A DNA stretch of 41,711 bases from Paenibacillus ginsengihumi DSM 21568 (GCF_000380965.1 NZ_KB905591.1:1-41711); one strand, 5' to 3'. Shown: positions 16,875-28,000, counted from the stretch's first letter. Notes: generated by a model not told the origin, from the sequence alone. Made by a program: numbers and translations.

Positions 16875-17843
16875 CTATTCGACAAGCCCCGTTCTTTCCA
16901 CGCCTTCCACGAACCAGCGCTGCGTGAAGGCGTACACGATCAGGGGCGGCAGAATGATCAGGAAGGAGGCCGCCATCTTGATCGGCTCGGCGAAGATGCT
17001 CGGTCCGGCCTGCTCCGCTTCCGCCGCAAGCGAGGCGGCCAGGCGGGATAAGCTGATGGACAGAGGCACTTCCTTCGTGCCGAACATGAACATGGACGGA
17101 TAATAGAAGTCGTTCCAATTCCATACGAACGAGAACAGGAAGACGACGATAATCGCCGACGACGAGATCGGCAGCATGACCCGGAAAAAGACGCGGAACA
17201 CGCTGGCGCCGTCGATTTTGGCCGCTTCCTCGAGTTCCTTCGGCAGCGTGCTGAAAAACTGCCGGAAAATAATAACGAACAGCGCGCCCTTCAGGCCGTG
17301 ACCGAATATCGCGGGGATGATCAGCGGCCAGTAGGTGTTGATCCAGCCGAATTCCTTGAACATGATGATCATCGGCAATATCGTTGCCTGCGGCGGCATG
17401 ATGAACGTGAAGATCAGGCAGATGAACCAAAATTTTTTGAGCGGAAAATCAAGCCGGGCAAACGCGTACCCGGCGATAGCGCAGGAAATAACCTGCAGCA
17501 CCGCCACGGAGAGCGACACCGTCATGCTGATCGTGAACGCCTGGCCGTACTGCAGCAGCCTCAGCGCATCTTCCAGATGGCCGAAGAACAGCGAGCGCGG
17601 CACCCAGATGACCGCCGGGTCGAGCAGGTTGGCCGCATCCTTGACCATCGTGGTGAGCATGTAAAGGATCGGCTTGACGTAGATAAAGGCGGTGTCGATC
17701 AAGATCAAATACATGAACAGCCGGAAAATCAAGCCCTTGTCGGCTTCTTTGCCAAGCAGGACGTTCCTGCTCGTCACCAGCCATCGCTGCCGCCGCGGCG
17801 CATCGAAGCGCACGTTCTTGAAGCGGTTCAGTACCTTTTCCAT
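16875..17843 (-). CDS. Carbohydrate ABC transporter permease (CUT1, MalG-type)
   Basis: 322 residues with six membrane segments and a long N-terminal tail of about 35 residues. The EAA loop that contacts the ATPase is clear: EELEEAAKIDGASVFRVFF followed by LPISSS. It is the inner-membrane partner of the permease encoded at 17858-18724, whose gene ends 14 nt upstream. Together they form the second permease pair of the operon. The ATPase is presumably the MsmX/UgpC-like protein at 28162-29286. The substrate is unknown. Confidence 0.92.
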   Translation of the reverse strand: MEKVLNRFKNVRFDAPRRQRWLVTSRNVLLGKEADKGLIFRLFMYLILIDTAFIYVKPILYMLTTMVKDAANLLDPAVIWVPRSLFFGHLEDALRLLQYGQAFTISMTVSLSVAVLQVISCAIAGYAFARLDFPLKKFWFICLIFTFIMPPQATILPMIIMFKEFGWINTYWPLIIPAIFGHGLKGALFVIIFRQFFSTLPKELEEAAKIDGASVFRVFFRVMLPISSSAIIVVFLFSFVWNWNDFYYPSMFMFGTKEVPLSISLSRLAASLAAEAEQAGPSIFAEPIKMAASFLIILPPLIVYAFTQRWFVEGVERTGLVE

Positions 17844-17857
17844 TCGCCCTCTCCTTT

Positions 17858-18724
17858 CTACCTTTGATGAGACGCCCGGTTAACCCTGGCGAAGAAGTAA
17901 AAGATGATGCCCAGAAACAGCAGCACGATCATCAAATAGATCCAGGCCAGCGCGCTGGACAGGCCGTAGTTTTGCGTGTTCACCTTCGCGATGATCGGGT
18001 TGGAAGGGAACGTGAACAGGTCGACGACGGTGTAGATCAGGTTCAGCAAAATAAAAGGCGTCAGACCTGGCAGCGTAATTTTCCAGAACGTCTCCCACGG
18101 GTCCGCCCCGTCGATCCGCGCCGCTTCGTATACCGAGAGCGGAATCGTCTGACGGCCTGCCAGGAAGATCAATATTTGCACCCCGGAATACCACAGGACG
18201 AGGACGAACGAGTTGATGACATTGATGACCGGCGTCGCCCAGGAATCCGGCAAATATTCCCGTGCGTATTCGGCGATGGCGAACTGCTCGACGAACGAGA
18301 GCGTGCCTTCGCCCTGCGTGATGAATTCCTGAATAATTTGTCCGGTGGAAAAAATGACCGGGAGGAAGAAGATGGCACGAAACCATCCTCTACCCCAAAA
18401 CTTCTGATTGAGCAAAATGGCGATCAGCAGCGAAAACACGACGATGACGGGAATCATGATGACGGCCTGCCGCAGGAACGGAATCAGGTCGTTATACAGG
18501 AGACCGCCGTCCGCCAGCAAAATTTCGCGGTAATATTGAAATCCCACCGGCGTATATTCGATGCCGCTTGCCGTAATCTTGACCCGCTGAAAGCTCATAT
18601 ACAAGGAATACGCCAGCGGGAACGCGATAAACGCGATAAACCCGAAGATCCACGGCGCAATGAACAGACTGCCTTCCAGCTTCCGCTGAGTGACCGCATT
18701 TAACCGGAATCTGCCCTTTATCAT
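17858..18724 (-). CDS. Carbohydrate ABC transporter permease (CUT1, MalF-type)
   Basis: 288 residues, six membrane segments, EAA loop LSVYEAARIDGADPWETFW followed by LPGLTPF. Its start overlaps the stop of the DUF5696 gene by 4 nt (ATGA), so expression is coupled. It pairs with the permease encoded just downstream. Having this pair separated from the first (23224-25097) by the DUF5696 and NHL-YIP1 genes, with only one binding-protein gene, is unusual for CUT1 operons. Confidence 0.92.
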   Translation of the reverse strand: MIKGRFRLNAVTQRKLEGSLFIAPWIFGFIAFIAFPLAYSLYMSFQRVKITASGIEYTPVGFQYYREILLADGGLLYNDLIPFLRQAVIMIPVIVVFSLLIAILLNQKFWGRGWFRAIFFLPVIFSTGQIIQEFITQGEGTLSFVEQFAIAEYAREYLPDSWATPVINVINSFVLVLWYSGVQILIFLAGRQTIPLSVYEAARIDGADPWETFWKITLPGLTPFILLNLIYTVVDLFTFPSNPIIAKVNTQNYGLSSALAWIYLMIVLLFLGIIFYFFARVNRASHQR

Positions 18725-21057
18725 TGGCCGCCACCTCCCGTCAGTACGATAAAGTCTTGCGCCGGCACGTTCAGACCGCCGCCCGTGTAAGGCGCCGTAT
18801 CATAGTTGACGATAATCCGCTTGCCGCCCTCGTAGGTCGTCTCGAACACTTTGGGGGCCAGGTTGCGGTGATTGACGATGAACTTGTTCTGTACATCGCC
18901 GAGCGCTTCGTTATAGCGCTGATATTCCTCGACCGCCATCGTTTCCCAATCGCGGTAGTTCAAGCTGTAATACCAGATCCAGAAGGCGCCCTTCATGTCT
19001 TCCGACTCCGCATGGGTGAAAATAAACGACGGGTACGAGCCGTACTCGATGCTGCGCAGAAACTCGTTGCGGTATTGGTCCCGCATATTGGCCCAATCGG
19101 ACGTATAAGTCACGAGCCCGTGCAGCGAGATCTGCAGAAACGGCACAGGACGGTCGATGAACAGGTCGTACGAGTAATCGTCATCCAGCCGGTGCAGATG
19201 GTTCGCCTGGCCGATCGTGTAAATGTTCGGCCGCTCGACCTGCACGCCGCCGAGCGTATCCTTAACCGACTGCAGCATCCGCTGCTGCGTCTTCATCGTC
19301 TCCGAACGGGTCGACAAATAGCGGTTGTTGAAGTCGCTGTCGAGGTTACGGCCAATGCCGTCCTCGAAATACAAGCCTTTGGCGCCGAGCTCCTTGAAAT
19401 CCGGCAAATCCTTGTTCAGGATCACTTCGCTGTATTTGGGGCTGACCATCGTGACCAATTCCCGGTTGGCGAAGCTCGTGTATTCCAATACTTGCCCGGC
19501 CATATTGCGCATGCCTTCGTATCTGCCGCTGAAGCTGTCCTTGCCGTTGTTGTTGATCGTATAGTTGACGCCGAGATAGACCGGAATTTGCAGCGAATCG
19601 GCGAAGCGGATGAATTGCTTCATGCCTTCGTTGCCGCCGAGCCGCTTGTCGACCGGGAACAGTCCGCCGAAGGAGCTGTACCCGCCCTTTTGCCAGCCCA
19701 AGTAGCGTATGGACATATTTTCGATGCCGAGACCGTACAGCCGCTTCACCATCTCCGTCGCCTGGGCGGTTGTCGTTCCTTCGATGTAGCTGTCCCAGAC
19801 GAGGCCCTTCTTGATGTCGGCGCCGACGATATCGAGGAACAGCGGCAGCTTGTTGCCGGTAACCTCCAGCTTCTTCAGGCCTTTCGTCTCCATTAAATAT
19901 TGGCGGTAACGGGAAGCCATTCCGACATAGCTGCTTTGCTCGCCGTTCAACAGGAAATATTTGGTAACCCGTTCATTGCCGTTAAACCGCTCCTTGCTGT
20001 ACGTATAGAAGCCGGTGTTCGCCTTGCGGCTCGTATTCTGATAAAACTTGATCCGATACTGCAGCTCCGGCGTGATCCAGTTGAAGACGCCGTAAGCGCC
20101 GGACGGCGAGGCGAACAGCTTGTTGTACTCCTCTCCGCCTTCCATCACGGCCACCATCGCCTTGTCGCCGTTTTTTACCCCGAAGACGGGAATTTTCGGC
20201 ATCAGCCGATCGGTGCTTTCCGAGAAGAACGAGGCGTCGTTGCCGTAGATGCTTTCGCGGTACACCGATTTGTCGTTCGTGCGGTTCTCCTTGAAATCAA
20301 TCAGCGCGCCCGAGCCGTCCGGCACGAACAGGTACCCCTCCTGCCCGGAGGACGGCGCGGCGCCGAACATCGGGTACAGCTTCAGGTTGAGCAGGCTCAG
20401 CTTGCCTTCCTCAATCCCGTCGTCGAACACCTTCGTCTCGACAGCATCGCCGTTGAGCTTCACCTCAACCGGAATTTTGAACCCGCTCGTCTTGAAGTCG
20501 AAGGTCAGTTTGAAGCCGCCGTCAATCTTCTGGAAGCCTTCCACCGCTCCCTTGTCCTCGATGAAGCTGATCAGCTTCGGCTGGGATTTGTGGTTGGCCA
20601 TATCGATGAATTCCACGATGATCGGAGAACGCAGATTGTTCCTCCAGGTGCCCTGAATCGTTTCCTTCGGCCAATCTTCCGGCGACGGGTACGAAGTCCA
20701 GACCGCTCCGCTCCGTTTGTCCTCGACGCGAAAATGGCCCGAACGGCTATCGACCGACAGCTTCAGCTGCGCCGTCTCCGCTACCGGCTGGAACGCCGCA
20801 AGATCCGGCAGCTCGCTTGCCGCGTTCGCCGCTCCCCCCTGCGCAGGCGCTTGCCGGGCAGGCTGCTGCCCAGCTGCCGGCTGCTGCGCGGCGGCAGCTG
20901 CTTGCCCGTCTGCCGGCGCCGCCTGCTGCGCGCTGCCGCTGTTCTGCGGAGCCGACTCCGCCGCCGTCGGCGTACCGGATTGCGACGCGGTATAGCCTAG
21001 CCCCAGCGCCACGACCAAGGCGATGAAGCCGGCCAGCTTTTTGCGCTTATGTCTCAT
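18721..21057 (-). CDS. DUF5696 exported protein, glycoside-hydrolase-like
   Basis: 778 residues. An N-terminal signal or membrane anchor (about 6-27) is followed by a low-complexity Ala/Gln/Pro linker (30-80) and a beta-sandwich region (about 95-400). A probable (beta/alpha)8-like domain comes next (about 410-720; SIRYLGWQKGGYSSFGG, IPVYLGVNY, LYFEDGIGRN, NIYTIGQANHLHRLDDD), then a C-terminal beta region. The layout resembles glycosidases of the GH101/GH31-like superfamily, and acidic residues at strand ends (YFEDG) could be catalytic. That is inference; no enzyme activity is known to me for DUF5696. The gene overlaps both neighbours by 4 nt, so it works as a fixed part of the ABC operon, probably processing glycan at the cell surface. 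Confidence 0.85.
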   Translation of the reverse strand: MRHKRKKLAGFIALVVALGLGYTASQSGTPTAAESAPQNSGSAQQAAPADGQAAAAAQQPAAGQQPARQAPAQGGAANAASELPDLAAFQPVAETAQLKLSVDSRSGHFRVEDKRSGAVWTSYPSPEDWPKETIQGTWRNNLRSPIIVEFIDMANHKSQPKLISFIEDKGAVEGFQKIDGGFKLTFDFKTSGFKIPVEVKLNGDAVETKVFDDGIEEGKLSLLNLKLYPMFGAAPSSGQEGYLFVPDGSGALIDFKENRTNDKSVYRESIYGNDASFFSESTDRLMPKIPVFGVKNGDKAMVAVMEGGEEYNKLFASPSGAYGVFNWITPELQYRIKFYQNTSRKANTGFYTYSKERFNGNERVTKYFLLNGEQSSYVGMASRYRQYLMETKGLKKLEVTGNKLPLFLDIVGADIKKGLVWDSYIEGTTTAQATEMVKRLYGLGIENMSIRYLGWQKGGYSSFGGLFPVDKRLGGNEGMKQFIRFADSLQIPVYLGVNYTINNNGKDSFSGRYEGMRNMAGQVLEYTSFANRELVTMVSPKYSEVILNKDLPDFKELGAKGLYFEDGIGRNLDSDFNNRYLSTRSETMKTQQRMLQSVKDTLGGVQVERPNIYTIGQANHLHRLDDDYSYDLFIDRPVPFLQISLHGLVTYTSDWANMRDQYRNEFLRSIEYGSYPSFIFTHAESEDMKGAFWIWYYSLNYRDWETMAVEEYQRYNEALGDVQNKFIVNHRNLAPKVFETTYEGGKRIIVNYDTAPYTGGGLNVPAQDFIVLTGGGGQ

Positions 21058-23201
21058 CGGATGGTCACCTCCTGGTACACCGAATAGAAGAAGTCTTTAA
21101 GCTCGCTGCTGAGGCCGAAGGTGATGAAAATCAGCACGCCGAGCAGCGTCATCGTCACAAGCGACAGGAACAGGTTCATCACCGTCTCGCCCACGCTGTA
21201 GTTTTGGGTCGCCTGCACGTTCCAGAACATCAATAGAGCTACCCAGATCAGCATGGCTGTATTGAGGAACGAATAGATCGCGCCTTCGCTGAGCGTCATG
21301 AAGTTCGAAACGAGCGTCAGCGGCAGTCCGACCAGCACGAACGGCACCATCGCGTAGGCGCTGCCGAACGCCACATCCCGGAAGCGGCCTTCCCCGCGGT
21401 AAATCGTACTGATCAAATAGTTGGATACGACCCAGCCGACCCACAGCATCAGAAATTGCAAAAAGACGGATACGAGGCTGATTTCAAGCACGTAGCTCGC
21501 GTTGAACGAGAAGCTCGTGAAGCCTTTGCTGATCGAGTAGGACACCATGGCCGCGACGAGAATGATCAGGCTGCTCCACGCACCGCCCTTCGATTCGTAA
21601 CGGAGCGCGGTAAAGCCGTCAAGCGGATGCTTCAAAATGTACAAAGCATGCTTCAGCTGATTGACCAGCTCGAAGCGCGAACGCCGCCCTTTTCGGCTCT
21701 TGCCCCGCCTGCTTTTGCGCAGGTAGCGGTTGGCTATCAGGTAAATGACGGCAGCGGCGATGACGATGTTCATCAGGGTGCCGAAATGCTGCTGGAACCA
21801 CTGCAGGCGGATTTGCCAGAAGGCGTCGGAATAGCCCTGCTGGTGCCCGGCATCCAGGAACAGCTTTCTCGCTTCCTCGTAATCGCCCTTCTTGTACGCC
21901 GCTTTCGCCAGCCCCAGCATCGCCGGTGTATAATAGGCGTTCAGACGCAGCACTTCGCGCCACGGCTGCTCGCTCTCTTCGTAGCGTCCTTCCTGCGTCA
22001 GCCGGTTCGCCTTGTGAACGAGCTCGCCGAACTCCGACAGCCGGAACCGCTGGATGGAGCCGTTCTCTTCGTCCAGGATGAACAGCTCGTTCCTGGAGTT
22101 GTGGTCCAGCGCGGACGGGGATTTGATCATCCCGAGCTTCGTCGTGGCGGCCGACTGCTCGCCGGACCAGAAAAACAGCAGGTTGCCTGTCGCGTCATAC
22201 TGGTTCAAGTATTTCAGCGACGAGTCGATCACGGTAATGTTGCCGCCGTTGTCGACGGCGACGTCGCTGAGCTGCGGAAGCTTCTTATCCTTCGGCGGAA
22301 AACGCACCTCGCCGAACGTCTTCTCCGTCCCCTCCATCGAATATTCATTCTTGGCAGAGAGCAGGTCCTTGCCCGCGATATTCAGCTTCTTGATCTGCGC
22401 CGTCTCGATATCCTTCGTCACGGTATAGACGAATCCGTTGTCGTCCACCGTTACGCTGGCGACCGAGCCGGGCAGCTTGCTGATCTCGCGCAGGTACATT
22501 TCGCGCGTGTACAGAAGCCGCTTGATCGAGTCCATCACGGAGAAGGCGGTCTTGTTCGCCCCGAAGAAGCTTTGGAAGTTGCCTTCGGAGTCCATCTGCA
22601 GAAGCCCCTGGTAACCGCCCAGCGTAGCCACGTACAGGAAACCGCGCTTGTCGACGATCAGCTTGATCGGGTCGTACTTGAACGATTCCGGCAAAAATTT
22701 CGAATCCGGCCGGCCGTATTCCTTCACCAGCTTGCCGTCCTTGTCAAGCCGGAGCACCCGCTTGTTGCCGGTATCGGCGATATAGATGTCGCCGTTCTTG
22801 TCGACAAAGACGCCTTCCGGCTTGTTGAGCGGGCTTTCCGGGACAGCGATGATCCGAACGAGATCGCCCTGTTCGTCCAGATGGACGATCCGGTTGTTTC
22901 CCGTATCGGCGACATAGATGTGATCGTTATGGTCGATGAACAGATCCTTCGGCTGCGCCATCGGCGAGAATACCTGCTTCGTCGGATCGTTCTCATCCGG
23001 CAAATAAATATCCCGGCCGAGCACTTCCACCGGATAGTACGCGGACTGCGTCCATACCAGCCGGCCGTAGTTGTCTTTAAAGTTCGTATTATACGGTACG
23101 TAAGCTGAGCCCCCCGCCGGGAACAGGACGGCAGAGGCGATCAGCGCGGCCATGAACAAAAGCACGGTCCGCCGACATAGCCGATATATGGATAACGACA
23201 T
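21054..23201 (-). CDS. NHL-repeat propeller fused to a YIP1-family membrane domain
   Basis: 715 residues. The order is: signal peptide (1-32); NHL beta-propeller (about 65-400) with repeated DHNDHIYVADTGNNRIVHLD and DKNGDIYIADTGNKRVLRLD units; a TPR-like helical stretch (about 405-470, GRYEESEQPWREVLRLN, GDYEEARKLFLDAG); one membrane segment; a basic loop (KSRRGKSRKGRR); and a five-helix YIP1 membrane domain (about 530-710). Start 23201 is chosen over an ATG 25 codons upstream, because GGGGGAG precedes it and the signal peptide begins there. NHL propellers usually bind ligands or proteins, and bacterial YIP1 proteins have no settled function. A surface sensor or organiser for the transporter is inferred. 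Confidence 0.87.
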   Translation of the reverse strand: MSLSIYRLCRRTVLLFMAALIASAVLFPAGGSAYVPYNTNFKDNYGRLVWTQSAYYPVEVLGRDIYLPDENDPTKQVFSPMAQPKDLFIDHNDHIYVADTGNNRIVHLDEQGDLVRIIAVPESPLNKPEGVFVDKNGDIYIADTGNKRVLRLDKDGKLVKEYGRPDSKFLPESFKYDPIKLIVDKRGFLYVATLGGYQGLLQMDSEGNFQSFFGANKTAFSVMDSIKRLLYTREMYLREISKLPGSVASVTVDDNGFVYTVTKDIETAQIKKLNIAGKDLLSAKNEYSMEGTEKTFGEVRFPPKDKKLPQLSDVAVDNGGNITVIDSSLKYLNQYDATGNLLFFWSGEQSAATTKLGMIKSPSALDHNSRNELFILDEENGSIQRFRLSEFGELVHKANRLTQEGRYEESEQPWREVLRLNAYYTPAMLGLAKAAYKKGDYEEARKLFLDAGHQQGYSDAFWQIRLQWFQQHFGTLMNIVIAAAVIYLIANRYLRKSRRGKSRKGRRSRFELVNQLKHALYILKHPLDGFTALRYESKGGAWSSLIILVAAMVSYSISKGFTSFSFNASYVLEISLVSVFLQFLMLWVGWVVSNYLISTIYRGEGRFRDVAFGSAYAMVPFVLVGLPLTLVSNFMTLSEGAIYSFLNTAMLIWVALLMFWNVQATQNYSVGETVMNLFLSLVTMTLLGVLIFITFGLSSELKDFFYSVYQEVTIR

Positions 23202-23223
23202 CGGGCTCCCCCTTTTCCGTCGG

Positions 23224-24126
23224 TTATTTGATTCCGGAGTGGGCCATCGTGGCGATGACTTTGCTTTGGAACGCAAGGAAGATGATCAGGTTCGGCAGGA
23301 ACATCACCATCGCCGCGGCCGCAGCCGCCCCTTGCCTTGCGACGTTGTTGGCCAGGTTGTTCGTCAGCGTCGTCAGGAAGAACGGGAAGTTCTTCATCTC
23401 GTCGTCCTGCATGAACAGCGTCGACGTCTCTACGTTGCTCCACGAGCTCTGGAACGTCAGAATCGCCACCGTCGCCACCGCCGGCATGCAGATCGGCATG
23501 GCGATGCGCAGGAACGTCGTGAACTCGCTGGCGCCGTCGATCCGCGCCGCCTCGAGCAGCTCGTTAGGCACCTGGTCCATAAACTGCTTCATCAGGAAGA
23601 CGCCGACCGGCATCGCAATGATCGGCAGAATATGGCCGAGATACGTATTCATGATGCCGAGACTGCTCACCACGAGATAACGCGGAATTTGCACCGCCTC
23701 CGGCGCGAACATCAGCGTCAAGAGAATCATCGCGAATACCGCCTGGTGCCCCGGGAACCGGTGCTTCGAGATCGGGTAGGCGCACAGGGCGCTGACGATG
23801 ACGACGCTGACGACCGACAGGCCGGAGATCACGATGCTGTTGAACAGGTAGCGCGTAACCGGCACGGTCGAGCTCGTCGCGACGAGGAACAGCTCCACGA
23901 AGTTCGAAAACGACGGCTCCCGCACGAAGATGTTCGGCGGATAGATGAACAGCTCGTGATACGGCTTTAAGGCATGGTTGAAAATATAGACGATCGGCAG
24001 CAGCATGAACGCTGCCATCAGAATAAGCAGAACGGTCAATATTTTTTGAAAGCCGTCCATGCGGTTCAGCTTCGATTTTTTCTTGAACCGAAACGCTTGT
24101 TTCCACTTGGCCACCGCGCTGCGCAT
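23224..24126 (-). CDS. Carbohydrate ABC transporter permease (CUT1, MalG-type), first pair
   Basis: 300 residues, six membrane segments, EAA loop NELLEAARIDGASEFTTFLRIAMP. A basic N-terminus (AVAKWKQAFRFKKKSKLNR) faces the cytoplasm. The ATG overlaps the stop of the upstream permease gene by one base. It pairs with the permease encoded at 24126-25097 and follows the solute-binding protein gene, the usual order for CUT1 systems. Confidence 0.92.
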   Translation of the reverse strand: MRSAVAKWKQAFRFKKKSKLNRMDGFQKILTVLLILMAAFMLLPIVYIFNHALKPYHELFIYPPNIFVREPSFSNFVELFLVATSSTVPVTRYLFNSIVISGLSVVSVVIVSALCAYPISKHRFPGHQAVFAMILLTLMFAPEAVQIPRYLVVSSLGIMNTYLGHILPIIAMPVGVFLMKQFMDQVPNELLEAARIDGASEFTTFLRIAMPICMPAVATVAILTFQSSWSNVETSTLFMQDDEMKNFPFFLTTLTNNLANNVARQGAAAAAAMVMFLPNLIIFLAFQSKVIATMAHSGIK

Positions 24127-25097
24127 TACTCATCCTCCTTCGTGCCGAACAAGCCCCAGGACAGCTTGTTGGACAAATACATGATGATCAGCAGGAACAC
24201 GGACACGCATGCGGCATAGCCCATCTCGAACCGGATGAAGCCGTAGTCGTCGATATGGTTGATGATCAGGTGCCCCGCATATTGCGGAGTCGGATTTTGT
24301 CCGGACAATTCGACGCCGATCGCTCCCGCCTTGAAGGTCGATACGATCGCCATGACCGCCCCGAACAGCATCTGCGGCTTCATCGAAGGAATCGTAATGT
24401 ACCAGATTTCCTGCAGACGGCTGCTCATGCCGTCGATTCGGCCCGCCTCGTACAGCTCGGGGTTCACGTTCAGGATGCCGGCCAGCATGGCCAGGAAGCC
24501 TACGCCCATACTCGACCACAGCGTAACGACCATCATGGAATTCATCAAATAAGCTTTGTCGGTCACCCAGAGCTTCGGTTCGTCCAGAATGCCGAGCTCG
24601 AGCAGAAAGCTGTTGAGATAACCGATCCGGTCGCCGGACAGAAGCGGCAGCCAGACGATCGACATGGCGATCCCCGCCGTCAGCGACGGGGTGTACATCG
24701 CCAGCGCTATCCACTTGCGCGATTTGGCCGGCAGCTGGCAGATCAGCCAGGCCAGAATGAACGATGCAATATAGCCGCCCGGCCCGACGATCACCGCGAA
24801 TTTGAACGTGTTCGGAAGCGCGTATTTCAGGAACAGCAAGTCTTGCGAGATCAGGTACTGGAAGTTTTTCCAGCCGATGAACGTCGGCGCCTGAATCGCG
24901 TTGAAATACGTAAAGCTGAGCACGACCGCCGCGACGACCGGGATCAAGATGAAAGCAATAAAGCATAGCATGAACGGCATGATGAACAAGTACGACAGCC
25001 GGTAGGACCATATTTCTTTCAGCAGCCGCTTGAAGCGGGTCGATACCGGCGCTTTGACCGGCGTGCTGGCAGCAACCTGCGCCCGGTTACTTAACAT
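24126..25097 (-). CDS. Carbohydrate ABC transporter permease (CUT1, MalF-type), first pair
   Basis: 323 residues, six membrane segments, EAA loop [25 protein letters not shown]. The start lies 11 nt inside the end of the solute-binding protein gene, so translation is probably coupled. It is the partner of the permease encoded at 23224-24126. Confidence 0.92.
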   Translation of the reverse strand: MLSNRAQVAASTPVKAPVSTRFKRLLKEIWSYRLSYLFIMPFMLCFIAFILIPVVAAVVLSFTYFNAIQAPTFIGWKNFQYLISQDLLFLKYALPNTFKFAVIVGPGGYIASFILAWLICQLPAKSRKWIALAMYTPSLTAGIAMSIVWLPLLSGDRIGYLNSFLLELGILDEPKLWVTDKAYLMNSMMVVTLWSSMGVGFLAMLAGILNVNPELYEAGRIDGMSSRLQEIWYITIPSMKPQMLFGAVMAIVSTFKAGAIGVELSGQNPTPQYAGHLIINHIDDYGFIRFEMGYAACVSVFLLIIMYLSNKLSWGLFGTKEDE

Positions 25098-28000
25098 AGG
25101 CTTCCACCCCTTCCCACGGTTTGTTCACGACGGGCAAATCCATCGTCTGCTTCACGTTCCCCGCCTCGTCGACGAAGCCGAATTCCTGCTGCTTGCGCCT
25201 CAGCTCGCGCTCGATATCCATCACCGCAATCTCCAGCGACGAACGGTAGTTCATTCCGTCGACGACCGTGCGGTTCCAGGCGTTCGTTATTTCCCGGGGC
25301 ACGAAGTAGCTGCCCGGCAAGTTTGGCATCTCTTTGTACCAGCTCCACTGATGCAAAATGACGTTCGCGTCCTCCCGCTTCCACGGCAGCCGGGTAAAGG
25401 CCTCGATGTTGGACGTATTCCAGCGGAAGGCGACGCCGTTGAACGCCTCGAGATCGGAGCCGTAGCGGTCCTGCACCTCGGTGGAAATCCACCATTTCAG
25501 AAACTCCCACGCCTGCTCTTTTTTCTCCGATTTCGCGAAAATGACGCCCGTGTTTTGCCCGCCGCCCGCCCAACGGGCGACCGTGCCGTCCGGCTGAAGC
25601 GTGCCCGGCAGCGGAGCGATGCCCCAGGAGCCGTTCAGCTCGGGAGCCGCAGCGGAGAGCTGCACGTACATGTTGTAGTCGGAGATGCCGATCGGCATCG
25701 TGCCTTTGCGGAAGTGCTGCAGGAAGCTCGGCACTTCCCGTTCGATGGCGTAAATGTTGAACATATCGGTCCACTGCTGGAACGCCTTGAACGCTTCCGG
25801 CGTGTCAAGGGCGGTTTTCAAGCCGTCCTGAGTGAAAAACTCGGCGTTGTTCTGATAAAAATACATCATGAATTCTTTAGGGTTAATATAGAAATTCATA
25901 TAGTTTTGCTGCAGTGTCGGCAGCATGTCGTAGACGTCCTGCCACGTGTCCGGAATCGACAGGCCGAGGCGGGATAAAATGTCCTTGCGGTAATACAGCA
26001 CCTGGAACGACTGCGTCTCCGGCAGGGCATAATAGCCTTTGTTGTAATAGAAGCCGAGCCACGAGCCCGGGCTGAACTGCTTGTAGACCTCCGGAAAATC
26101 CGGGAATTTGGACAGGTCGTACACGCTGCCGCGAATCGCGTAATCGACCGGCAAATCCTGCGTCAGGCCGAGCGCCACGTCCGGTTGAATGCCCGCCGCA
26201 TTCGAGAGAATGAGCAGCTGCGGGTTCGGCAGCAGATTGACCTTGACCTTGATGCCGGTCTCCGGCGTGAACATCTCGTCGGACAGCTCCTGCAGCAGGT
26301 TGACATAGTCGCGCCCGCGCTGCACCCAGACGTTCAGCGCCTCGGGATCGAGATCGCTCAGTCTCGTCTTCGGATCGAACGAATAGAAGAAGTTTTTGAC
26401 CATGCCCGTCAAGCGGGTGAGCAGCGACGCCTCCATATCCGGGAACTCGCTGCCGGAGGGAACGATATAGATTTCGTCCAGCTGCAGCGGCTGCTGCACG
26501 AGCGTTTCGATATAGCGGCTGACCTTATCCTGCATCGAGGCGATATCGTCCGTATGGTACGGGATGTCGTCGACCTTCTTGAGCAGGTTCTCGATATCCT
26601 TGACCGTCGTGCCGAGGCCCTGGCTGATATTGTCCTTGCGGCCGTTAACCTCCAGCATCTGCGCTTCCAGCGAGCGGAGCAGCTCCGCCACCTTCGTCAG
26701 CCGTTCCGGCAAATCCGGCATGTCCTGGGCGATCCGCCAGGTCCGGTTCCGATCGTCCACGCCGCCGGTGAGCGACCGCAGGTCCTGGGTAATTTCGCCG
26801 AGCAGGTCGGTCGCTTCCTCGATGCCTATGATGATCGGCTTGAACGGCGCGTGCGTGACAGCCATCGAGAGCGTATGCTCCCCTGCCTCCAGGTAAAAAT
26901 CGAACGGTTTGCCCGCTTCATCCGCCAATACTTTGCCTCGGTAGGCCGTATCGTAATCGAAGCGGTAGGTGAGGAGCTCCTGGAACGGCACCTTGCCGTC
27001 GATCTTGATCGTGCGGAAGGATGCCTTCTGCGAGATGAAGCGCTGCAGCGCCCGCATGCCGATCTGATAACGGCCGCTCTCCGCCACCTTGAAGCTCCAG
27101 GTAATCTCCTGGTTACGATTTTGCCAGCGCGTGCCGCCGACGTTGTTGAAGGTGATTTTGCCTTTGGCCAGCGGCACCGAGCGCTGATCCGTATCCGAGA
27201 CGAGCTGAATGGCCGAATCGTTCTTGGCAGCCATGTCCTCGGCCTGGATCAGGATGAGCTCTCCGCCGCTTGCCTCCTTCTGCGGATAGGCCTTCGCCAC
27301 CTCCGCATACGGCTTCAGCTCATCGCGCGGCACGAGACGGAACGATTCGATGGCGACCGGCTCGAAGCCTTCCACCCGCAGCGTATGAGTCCCTTGCGAG
27401 AAATACCATTGCAGCGGCTCGGCGTACGCGCCTCCCGCATCCTGCAGCGATACCGTCATCCAGTCGCTGATATCGAGCGACTTGGGGCGAATGTCGTTGC
27501 CGTCGTCGTCCTGCTTGATCGGGCGATCATCCCGCCACGTCCGGTTCAGCGTGATGGAGGTCGCTTCGCGGAACGGCCTTACTCCGTCCAGCTTCATGTC
27601 CCACACGATCGGCCGGCGCATGCCCTTTTCTTTGGAGGGGCGGTACGTCACCTGAATTTCGTACAGCCCGTCGCTCGGAACGTCCACCTGGTATTCCACC
27701 CAGCTGTTCTTGGTCCCCTTCCAGATCAGCGCCTGCCTGCCTTCATGCGAACCGACCGTGATATCCGCGCCTTCGGACAGCGCCGAATACTTCGTCGCAT
27801 CGATCGTGACGGCGGAGGCTCCCTTCCCGATGCCCTTCTCCTGCCAGCCCTTCAGCACCTCCGAGTAGTACGGTTCGAATTCGTTCGGCTGGATGGTCTG
27901 CTTCGATGCCCCGCGGGCTGCCGGCTGCGCTGCGCCGCTTGCGGGCTGCTGGGCAATCTGCGTCTGGGCCGGCTGCTGCGCATTGCCGGATGACGCCGGC

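Noticed and set aside
26185..27993. Long open frame on the plus strand opposite the binding-protein gene (also 31384-33180 opposite GH51 and 37755-39143 opposite GH105)
   Set aside because: These are mirror frames caused by high GC and codon bias. The minus-strand proteins have clear families, while the plus frames have none and no binding sites.
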